Shown one piece after another: positions 1-10,600 of a stretch of DNA of 64,000 nucleotides. Within the stretch, counting starts at the first letter, position 1, and the number at the start of each line of letters is the position of its first letter. Made by a program: the position numbers and the translations under genes. A model generated the notes under the pieces. That model was not told where the DNA came from. It saw only the letters and a program-made list of their open reading frames with translations, and did no database searches. The DNA comes from Xanthomonas fragariae (GTDB lineage Bacteria; Pseudomonadota; Gammaproteobacteria; Xanthomonadales; Xanthomonadaceae), in contig NZ_LT853882.1 of the NCBI RefSeq assembly GCF_900183975.1, positions 737,501 to 801,500 of the forward strand, in the 5' to 3' direction.

Positions 1-1905
<1,905 letters not shown>

Positions 1906-2076
1906 ATATAACCTCAAGTTGCCTTGGTCCCAACGAACGTTGGTAGATCATCAAATGCAAGCTACGTCACAAGTTAACTATGCGAGACGAGCGCCGTATG
2001 CGCTTCAACGCAGACGCTTGCACCTATGTGCGAACGCTTGCTGCGAAGCAAAAACTGGCGACTCTCCAAACGTCTC

Positions 2077-2193
2077 CCTGGTGAAATTAGCGCTGTGGAA
2101 CCACCCGATCCCATCCCGAACTCGGAAGTGAAACGCAGCTGCGCCGATGGTAGTGTGGCTCAAGCCATGCGAGAGTAGGTCATCGCCAGGGGC
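2077..2193 (+). rRNA. rrf: 5S ribosomal RNA
   Basis: This is a typical gammaproteobacterial 5S rRNA, with the core CCCGATCCCATCCCGAACTC and the GATGGTAGTG and GCGAGAGTAGG segments in order. The ends are estimated from pairing of CCCTGG-type and CCAGGG-type termini and may be off by a few bases. It follows the 23S gene by about 170 nt in the standard rRNA operon order. No tRNA gene is seen in the spacer or downstream. Confidence 0.95.
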
Positions 2194-2200
2194 TTTAACC

Positions 2201-2236
2201 GAAACCCTCTATCCGTAAGGATAGAGGGTTTCTTCT
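2201..2236 (+). terminator. Rho-independent terminator of the rRNA operon
   Basis: A perfect hairpin (GAAACCCTCTAT, loop CCGTAAGG, ATAGAGGGTTTC) followed by a T-rich run lies 8 nt after the 5S gene. Its position and form fit the end of the rrn transcript. Confidence 0.9.
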
Positions 2237-2305
2237 TGCCCGAAAGGTGATGTCGCGATCGATGGACCAGGCCCGACGTCCCCCCGCCCTGAGTAGCGGC
2301 CGGGT

Positions 2306-2536
2306 TTAGAGTCCGGGCCTGATGATATCGGTGTTTGCCAGATGTTGGGCATAAGCGGCCGGCGTCATGCCGCCGATTGCTTTCTTGGGTCGGTCCTCGT
2401 TGTATTCGCGTCGCCAGTGTTCGATCTCGGTGCGCGCGTGCAGCAGTGTTGGGAACCAGTGCTCGTTGAGGCATTCGTCGCCTAGTCGGCCGTTGAACGA
2501 TTCGACGTAGGCGTTCTGGTTCGGTTTGCCCGGCTG
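2306..2536 (-). pseudogene. IS3-family transposase OrfB, 3' fragment
   Basis: The frame encodes the C-terminal end of an IS3-family (IS407-like group) integrase-type transposase. It begins inside the conserved PGKPNQNAYVESFNGR block, which carries the catalytic Glu of the DDE triad, and runs to a normal stop. Everything upstream of the PGKP motif is missing because the fragment is joined directly to the IS1478-like element at about 2537. It cannot be active. It is a relic of an element that arrived downstream of the rRNA operon before or together with the second IS. Confidence 0.85.
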
Positions 2537-3968
2537 GTGTTCGCTACGCTGAAGGCTGGTTTCTGGCAATTTTCACTCATGCGTACACGCCGTCCTGCTG
2601 CCGAAGACAGACCCGCCGCCGAGTTGTTTCGTTCGTGGCTGGAGAACCAGATCGATCTGCGTCATCCGCTGGCGCGGCTGAGCCAACGGATGCCGTGGAC
2701 GGCATTGGAGCAAGCACTTTCATCGCGCTTGCCGGCCACCCAGGCCGGTGGCGGTCGGCCGGCATTGCCGGTGCGGCTGATTGCCGGTTTGCTCTACCTC
2801 AAACACGCCTACGACCTGTCCGATGAAGCGGTGTGCGAGCGCTGGCTGGAGAATCCGTACTGGCAGTTTTTCACCGGTGAGGTCGTGTTCCAGACGCGTT
2901 TGCCGTGCGATGCCAGCTCGCTGACGCGCTGGCGGCAGCGCCTGGGTGAGGCCGGGATGGAAGAGCTGCTGGCGCACACCATCAACGCCGCGCATGCGAT
3001 GCAGGCGGTGGACGCACGCGAGTTGTCGCGGGTGATCGTGGACACCACGGTGCAGGAAAAGGCGATCGCCTATCCGACCGACAGCCGTTTGCTGGAGGTG
3101 GCACGCAAGAAGCTGGTGTTACTGGCCAAGCGGCACAGCATCGGATTGCGGCAGAGCTACGCGCGGCAAGGCCCGGCCCTGAGCCGCAAGGCAGGTCGGT
3201 ATGCGCATGCGTGCCAGTTCAAGCGGATGCGGCGCGTCCTGCGACGTCAACGCACAGTGCTGGGACGGCTCGTGCGCGACATCCAACGCAAACTCGATCA
3301 GGTAAACACCGGCGTGCGCGAGCGCATCGCTGTCTGGCTGGAACGTGCGCAACGGCTGTACACGCAGCGTCCGAAGGACAAACAAAAACTCTACGCATTG
3401 CATGCCCCGGAAGTGGAATGCATCGGCAAGGGCAAGGCGCGTCAAGCGTACGAATTCGGCGTCAAGGTCGGCATTGCGGTCACCGCCTGCAAGGGATTGG
3501 TCGTGGGTGCGCGCAGCTTCCCGGGCAACCCGTACGACGGCGATACCTTGGCCGAGCAGCTGGAGCAGACACGCGGGTTGCTGCAGGATGTGAGCGTAGA
3601 ACCGACGGTGGCGATCGTGGACCTGGGCGATCGCGGGCGCGAAGTCGATGGCGTGCAGGTCCTGCATCGCGGCAAGGCCAAGACGCTGACGCGACGGCAA
3701 TGGCGCTGGATCAAGCGACGGCAGGCGGTGGAGCCGGTGATCGGACATCTGAAAGACGACTGCCGGTTGCGTCGCTGCAGGCTGAAAGGTGCCCAAGGCG
3801 ATGCGCTGCACGTGCTCGGCTGCGTGGCCGGCTACAACCTGCGTTGGCTGCTGCGCTGGATCGCGTTTTTGCGTGCCTGGATGCGGGCGATGGGATGGTC
3901 ATCCTTGAGCGCCGTGCCGCTGTCACCGACGGCACTTGGCGCTTGAAGGGGATTTTTCAGGGACGACT
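2537..3968 (+). mobile_element. IS1478-like (IS5 family) element, copy 1, left end missing
   Basis: This segment matches the element at 20468-21974 almost base for base from the GTTCGCTACGCTGAAGG sequence onward. It lacks the first ~70 nt of that copy, including the left terminal inverted repeat. The right end GGGGATTTTTCAGGGACGACT is intact at 3968. The left break coincides with the truncation point of the IS3 fragment, so the two elements were probably joined by deletion or recombination, not by simple transposition. With one end missing the element should be immobile. The IS1478 assignment is from memory of the family and is not a database result. Confidence 0.85.
2579..3946 (+). CDS. IS5-family (IS1478-like) transposase
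   Basis: This is a 455-aa DDE transposase. Catalytic residues are inferred as Asp in VIVDTTVQEKAI, Asp in VAIVDLG and Glu in RQAVEPVIGHLK. The start at 2579 (MRTRRPAAEDRP) gives the same length as the second copy at 20585-21952; a longer frame begins near the element junction but is not needed. The copy carries a notable change: the motif reads DLGDRGRE here and DLGYRGRE in the other copy. The Tyr next to the second catalytic Asp is strongly conserved in IS5-type enzymes, so this enzyme may be inactive. Confidence 0.9.
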   Translation: MRTRRPAAEDRPAAELFRSWLENQIDLRHPLARLSQRMPWTALEQALSSRLPATQAGGGRPALPVRLIAGLLYLKHAYDLSDEAVCERWLENPYWQFFTGEVVFQTRLPCDASSLTRWRQRLGEAGMEELLAHTINAAHAMQAVDARELSRVIVDTTVQEKAIAYPTDSRLLEVARKKLVLLAKRHSIGLRQSYARQGPALSRKAGRYAHACQFKRMRRVLRRQRTVLGRLVRDIQRKLDQVNTGVRERIAVWLERAQRLYTQRPKDKQKLYALHAPEVECIGKGKARQAYEFGVKVGIAVTACKGLVVGARSFPGNPYDGDTLAEQLEQTRGLLQDVSVEPTVAIVDLGDRGREVDGVQVLHRGKAKTLTRRQWRWIKRRQAVEPVIGHLKDDCRLRRCRLKGAQGDALHVLGCVAGYNLRWLLRWIAFLRAWMRAMGWSSLSAVPLSPTALGA

Positions 3969-4034
3969 TTATAGGCTGCACAGGCGGACCAGCACTGTCA
4001 GTGTGCTTGTGGCTGGCCTCCTGTATCTGTGGAT

Positions 4035-4515
4035 GCACGCCAGTTCAAGCGGATGCGGCGCATACTGCGACGTCAACGCACAGTGCTGGGACGGCTCGTG
4101 CGCGATATCCAACCCAAACTCGATCAGGTAAACACCGGCGTGCGCATCGTTGTGCGGTTGCAACGCGCATAACAGGTCCATGCGCAACGTCCCAAAGAAA
4201 AGCGAAAACTCGACGCATTGCATGCGCCGGAAGAGGCCCAGACCCTGACGCGACGGTAAGGGCGCTGGATCAAACGACGTCAGGCAGTGGAACCGGCGAT
4301 CGGACATATAGACTGCCGGTTGAGTCGTTGCAGGCGCAAAAGCGCCCAAGGCGATGTGCTACACGTGCTCGGCTGTGCCGTCGGCTACAACCTGCGTTGG
4401 CCGATGCGTTGGATCGCGTTTTTGCGCGCCTGGATCCGGGCAACGGGATGGACATCCTTGGGTGCCGTGCACCGCTGACGGTTGGTGCTCGAAAGGAGTT
4501 TTTCAGGAACGACTA
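4035..4515 (+). pseudogene. Decayed remnant of a second IS1478-like element
   Basis: Starting with GCCAGTTCAAGCGGATGCGG, this stretch follows the second half of the IS1478-like transposase gene, with many substitutions and internal deletions. Blocks equivalent to the AVEPVIGHLK and GYNLRWLLRWIAFLRAW regions are still recognisable (here AVEPAIGHIDC, GYNLRWPMRWIAFLRAW). It ends with a copy of the right terminal sequence TTTTTCAGGAACGACTAG. No continuous frame survives. The end lies 100 nt upstream of the xopAD promoter, so an old insertion stopped just short of the regulatory region. Confidence 0.8.
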
Positions 4516-4614
4516 GGTATTTCAACGGCCTGCTACCAATAACGACCGCCACATCACTGGCAGCATGTGAAAAGCTGCGAGTGATGTGCCGGCTGCCCAC
4601 CTGCAGCGAGCGCA

Positions 4615-4676
4615 TTCGCCAACGATTGGAAGGCTTCGCGTTGTACGGCCCGCTTCGTAGGTGGACCGGTCAAAAT
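4615..4676 (+). promoter_or_regulatory. PIP box plus -10 element (HrpX-dependent promoter of xopAD)
   Basis: TTCGC at 4615-4619 and TTCGC at 4635-4639 are separated by exactly 15 nt, the consensus plant-inducible promoter box bound by HrpX in Xanthomonas. A YANNNT-type -10 element (CAAAAT, 4671-4676) follows after 31 nt, inside the usual 30-32 nt spacing. The gene downstream is a type III effector, which is the expected client. The -10 element ends only 7 nt before the first ATG of the gene, so the predicted transcript has almost no leader. Confidence 0.88.
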
Positions 4677-4683
4677 CCGCGGC

Positions 4684-7600
4684 ATGGCACCCGTCACCTT
4701 CAAGCCGGGCTCATCCGGCACAAACTGGTCTCTCCCTCGAGAGCAGCATCCGCCCAGCCAGATCTGGGAGCAGGCTGAGGCCAGCACTAGCGGCAGTAGG
4801 CCGCCGCTTCCACGGCCGCTGCCCAAACGGCGACGGGTAGAGCAGGAGGAGCCTGGGACGCCGCCGCAACGCAAGGCGCCCGTGCATGTGCGACCCGGAG
4901 CACGTGGCGGCGCATGGGACGGGCGCGCCCAGCAGCAGCCGGCAACCCACTCGCATCGACGCAATGATCCCACCCACTGGCGCGATACCGCGCCCGGGCG
5001 GCGCCCGGACAAAATGCCCGCTGACGCCGGCGCTGCGTCGTCGCATCTGCGGACACAGCGGCCAAGTCATGGCTTGGAGCTGACGACAAAGGATCTCTGC
5101 CTGGCCGAACAAAAGCTCGACCCGACGGCAAAAGAGCGGCTGTGGGAAGAGCGAGAGCGGTATCGGCGACCGTTGGAAACAGACAGCCTGATAGATCAGA
5201 CGCACAACGCTCGCCTGTGCGTCGCCATGGCACGGGACAACGAGCTGGTGCGTCGTATCGTCGGCTGCAAGCTGGCCCTGCCCTTCCTGTATTGGAGAGA
5301 CAGCGCGGAAGCCAATGCGCAGCGGCTCGGCAAATATCTTCAGATGCTTGCCAATGCAAGGCCGGCCGCAGGCGTAACGCAACGCGATCTTGATCATTGC
5401 ACCGACCTCGCGGCGAAGTATCTCTACGAGACCGGGTGGTTCAACGGTGCACCGCTGGGACAGCTGGCCCATATGGGCAACAAGCTGAGCAAGCACCCGG
5501 ACCAGCCGGCGTGCATGGAGGCAATCGCGTGGATCGCCGTACAGGTGGAGCAGGCCGATGGTCGGTTGGGCCTGAATGGCCGCGAACTGGCCCTGTTACT
5601 GAACGCCTTTGCCAAGAACACCAACAGCGGCAGATGCGAACGCGCAGCGGCTCGCCTGGCACGTTACCTGCGGCGTGAACCCCGGGCCCGGCAGTCTCTG
5701 AACGCACAGGGCATCAGCCTGGCACTCAATGCCTTCAGCAAGTGGTTCGATCACCCGGACTGCCGGTCCATGGCGCACTCGCTCGCCGCGCGGCTGGCCG
5801 ACGATCGCCGTTTGCGCATCGACCTCAATCCGCAAGGCGTGGCCAACGCGTTGAACGCCCTGAGCAAATGGCCCGACGCGCCGGACTGCAAGGCCGCCGC
5901 CAGCGCGCTGGCCCCGCGGCTGGCCGACGAGCGCCGTTTGCGCAACGCCCTCAAAGCGCAAGAAGTGGCCAACGCGTTGAACGCCCTGAGCAAATGGCCC
6001 GATACGCCGGCCTGCCAGGCCGCCGCCAACGCGCTGGCCTCGCGGCTGGCCGAGGATTTCGGTGTGTGCAACGCCCTCAACCCGCAAGGCTTGGCCAACG
6101 TGTTGAATGCACTGAGTAAATGGCCCGACACGCCGGACTGCAAGACCGCCGCCACCGCGCTGGCCTCGCTGCTGGCCGAAGGCAATTCCGATTTGTGCAA
6201 CGGCCTCGACCCGCAAGGCGTGGCCAACGTGTTGAATGCGCTGAGCAAATGGCCCGGATGCGCGAGCTGCAAGAAAGCCATCGACGCCTTGTCCGGGCGG
6301 CTGGCTGCGGACCACGATTTGCGACGGGCCCTGGATGCGCAACACGTGGCCAACGCGTTGAACGCATTGAGCAAATGGCCTGATACGCCGGTCTGCGAGG
6401 TGGCCGCCAGCGCTCTGGCCCTGCGGCTGGCCAACGAGCGCGGTTTGTGTAACGCCCTCAACCCGCAAGGCGTGGCCAACGCGCTCAACGCACTGAGCAA
6501 ATGGCCCAAAACGGAGGACTGTGAGGTCGCCGCCAGCGCGCTGGCCCCGCGACTGGCCGACGATCCCCGTTTGCGCAACGCCCTCGATCCGCAAGAAGTG
6601 GCCAACGCGTTGAACGCACTGAGCAAATGGCCCGGACGCGCGAGCTGCGCGAAGGCCATCCACGCCTTGGCCGGGCGGCTGGCTGCGGACCACGATTTGC
6701 GACAAGCCCTGGATGCGCAACACGTGGCCAACGCGTTGAACGCCGTGAGCAAATGGCCCGACACGCCGGACTGCGAGACCGCCGCCACCGCGCTGGCCTC
6801 GCGGCTGGTCGACGACGATTCCGCTTTGTGCAACGCCCTCAACCCGCAACACGTGGCCAACGCGCTCAACGCCGTGAGCAAATGGCCCGACACACCGGAC
6901 TGCGAGACCGCCGCCACCGCGCTGGCCTCGCGGCTGGTCGACGATGCCGGTTTGCGCAACGCTCTCAACCCGCTAGGCGTGGCCAACGCGCTCAACGCCC
7001 TGAGCAAATGGCCCGGACGCGCGAGCTGCGAAAAGGCCATCGACGCCTTGGCCGGGCGGCTGGCTACGGACCACGATTTGCGACACGCCCTGGAAGTGCA
7101 GGACGTGGCCTTGTCGCTCAATGCGCTAAGCAAATCGCTTGGAGGGGCTGCCTGTCGTCAGGCAGCGTTGCTGCTCGCCGAGCGCCCAGGCTCGGCCGAG
7201 TTGCCGTGGCAGCAGTTCGACATGCTCGGGCTCGCCCAGTTGGGCAACGCGCTGTCCCGCCTGCTACGGGTAGACGAGGAAGAGTTTCAAACCTTGGGCA
7301 GCGACAAACTGAAGGCGCTGGCCGGGCACCTGGAGCTGCACCGCGCGCGTTTTGAGTCCGCCTCGGTCTCGGAGATCGGGCTGATCTTCAAGGCCCTTTC
7401 ATCGGCCCAGCTTCATTGCCAGATGCGTCCGCTGGCGCGACCGGCGCTGGAGCGGGTTGCCGCGCTCATGCACGAGGATGGATTACGCGCAACGAACCTC
7501 GAGGGGCTAGGCAATCTGTGCATGGGCCTGCTGCCGCTGATCCGCAGTCCGGAGCTGACCCCTCGCCATCGCAGTCACGCCCTGAGCGTATTCAACACGT

Positions 7601-10600
7601 TGCAGCCGATCGTAGAGCGCAAGATCGCCTTGTACCTCACGGTCGGTGGCTCACCTGCATCGGCTCAGACCGAACAGCACGCCACACGTTGCCCGGCGTT
7701 GACGTTCTTCCAGGTGCTCAAGGCCTATGCGGTGGTGAGTCGGCAATGGAAGCCGCGCCACGTCCAAGGCGCGCGCCAGGAACTGCACCAGCGCCGCGAG
7801 CAGCTGGCGCAATGGGTCGACCAGACGCTCGAGCGCACGCGCGAGGCCATCGAGGCGGACCTCGGCGAGATGAGCTGGAACCTGATCGCGCAGATCGAGG
7901 CGGGCGACCAGGTGTTCGACGCCCTGGACCGGCGCATGGCCAAGGAGGCGCCAAGGATCGCGCAGGCCCATCCACCGAGCCGCTTCGACCTGGGCGCTGG
8001 GCGCCTGGGCATGCGTTCGGCACCCGGCCAGCCCGTCGCGCCGGCACCCGGCACCGGCAGCACGACCCACATCGTGGTCGATCTGCGTGGCAAGCAAGTG
8101 TCGACCAACGCGACCGAGACGGACAAGCCTTACTCGCTGTTCACGCGGCTGACGGGCCTGCCGCTGGTGGAGGTTCAGCTGCCGGGATCGATTTCAACGT
8201 TCATGCTCGCGCGCACGCTCACCTACCAGGGCCAGCCCTGGCGCTTCGACATGTTCGGCGGCAGCCGCGCCACGCGCGGCCACCTGAGCCGCCCCTCCGA
8301 CCTGCTGTCCGGCGCATCTGCATCGCCGTCGCTGCTGCCGGCGATCCGCTATGCCGACACCGTCCCGGGCAGCAGCCTGATGAAGCTCATCACCAAGCTC
8401 GCCCCGCAGCGCGAGGACTGGTCGCGCATGCAGCGCTCGCTGCTGGAGATGGTGCCAAGCGACCACGTCGTGGAGGGCACGCTGCGCCTGGGCTTTTTCG
8501 ACGACGTCAGCGGCCCTGCGCACCCATTCAAGCCCACAGCACCCGACGGGCGCCCCCTGGCGCTGTGCCCCAACGATGGCTGCGGCTTTCTGAAGCTGGA
8601 GGTGGCCCAGCGCATCCCTGCCTTCCGTGCGTACTTCTCCGCCTGGGAAGCGGTGCAGGCCGGCCGGGCTAGCCAAGCCCAGCGCGACCTTCTGGCCAAG
8701 GACAAGGGACCCACGCGGCTGGCACCACAGGCGCTGCAGCACTTCCCACGCGACCAGGCGGCGCTGCAGGAGGCGCACGAAGCGATGCAGCGCCGGCTGC
8801 AGGCGCTGCCGCCCGAGCTGAGCCAACTGGTGCTGTACGAGCTGGCCACCAGCGGCGGCTACGAGGGCCAGAGAGTCCGGGCGGTGCCCTCCGCCGACAA
8901 CCAGGTGCACCTGCCGCGCGAGCGCAGCCAGGCCTTCGACGCCGCCGGCGGCGCCTTGCTGATCGGCAAGCCGCCTTACGACAAGGAGAACCTGCTGCCG
9001 GTGCCGCAGGAGTATGTCGCTACCGCGGCGCAAGGCGATGCCACGGCCGAATTCCTCTCGCAGTGCTTCGGCATCCAGTACAGCTACACCGGCTTCGACG
9101 ACAGCGCGGGCGACGCTGCTGGCAGCGACCCGGCGATGCTGCACAGCAAGGGCATGCTCATCGTAGTGCCGGCGCAGAACTGGCCGGCGCAGTTCGCGGA
9201 CGTGGACCTGGCCTGCTCCAAGGAAGATCTCAAAACCCTGTCGCGCTGGACCGCCGGACGCGACCGCAGTGCCGTGCCGCAGGACATGCTCAGCACCGGC
9301 AGCCTGCGGCTCAAGGACATCGTGGAACCCGGGCGTATGGGCGCACTGCCGATCCCGGAGCTGCGCAAGCGCAACATGGACACCGACGGTGACGATGCGT
9401 TCGTGTACGCGGGCTACCCCAGGCTGGCGGAGCTGATCGCGCGCGAGATGGACGATCGTGCGGCGCGGCGCGGCCAGCCACGCTCTTTCAAGCCGCCGAA
9501 GACGGCCACGCCGGCCATCGACCCAGACAGCGGCCACTACCAGGCCGGGCGGCTGTCCGAGATCATGTCGCTGCAGCGTGGCGGCCAGATCATGGGCGCG
9601 GCCAGCACCCTGGCGGCGCGCTTCATGGCGCAGCCCGACCAGCTGCGCAAGGCGATGGCGCGCAAGATGATGTTCGGTACGTACGACGGCATCGAGCGCG
9701 ACCTGCGCAACGGCTTGCGCCAGGTACTCGACGGCGAGACCACAGATCGCGAGGTGTTGTTGGCGCAACTGCGCGCCCAGGCGCACGAAGCGATCAGCCG
9801 CGCCCACATGCCCGAGGCGCGTGAAGTGGCCGAACTGCTGCACGCGCAGCTGCTTGAGCTCGAACTGGCAACGGCTCGCTCAGCCGAGGCGCCAGGCTTG
9901 CCCGACGCACTGGCTTCAGCCGAGGCGCCAGGCCTGCCCGACGCGCCGGCTTCAGCCGAGACGCCGCGCCTGCCCGACGCGCTGGCTGAGGCGTTCCCAA
10001 CGCTCGCCCGGGCCTACATGGCTGCGCCTGATGCCGACGCACGTCTGCGCGCCATCCTCGACAACTACCCGGTGTGCCTGTTATCGCACGCACAGTTCCC
10101 GGAGGGGCAACCGGGGTTCATCCCCAACGAGCCGGAACTGAGCATGCGCAACCTCTTCACCATCGCCATCAAGGTGGGCACCGATGCGCTGAAATCCGAC
10201 ACCGGCACAGCGCTGTTCGCCAAGATCGTGGAGTCTTGCGAACGCTCCGAGCGAGCGTTCGCCGAGCGGGTACGCAGCGTGCCCTACGGCAAGACGACTG
10301 CCCGGGCCATGCACGAGGGCCGCTTCGACGCCGAGCAGACCAAGGTGCTGCTGCAGAACATGCCGACGATGGCGGCGGGCGTCATGCAAGACGCGCTGCA
10401 CTCGCTGCAGCAGGCAGGCCTGATCGACCCGCCGCCCCCGCCGGCCGAGCGCCTGCGCGCCGTGCAGCACGAGGACATCGTGCGTGCGGCCGAGGCCCTG
10501 CGGACACGCGCCGGCGAGATGGAGCCCGTAATCACCAAAATGCTGATCGGCGCCGCCAAGCTCCATGGTGGGCACCTGGAGGGAATGGGCCATAAATTCA

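Noticed and set aside
4635..4658. A second PIP-like pair TTCGC-N14-TTCGT
   Set aside because: The spacing is one short of the consensus, and the perfect N15 pair just upstream has a correctly spaced -10 element.
8194..9843. Long reverse frame of 549 codons opposite xopAD, and a 418-codon one at 5596-6852
   Set aside because: They are antisense shadows of a GC-rich gene with third-position bias. Their translations are Arg/His/Gln-rich with no domain, and xopAD explains the region.
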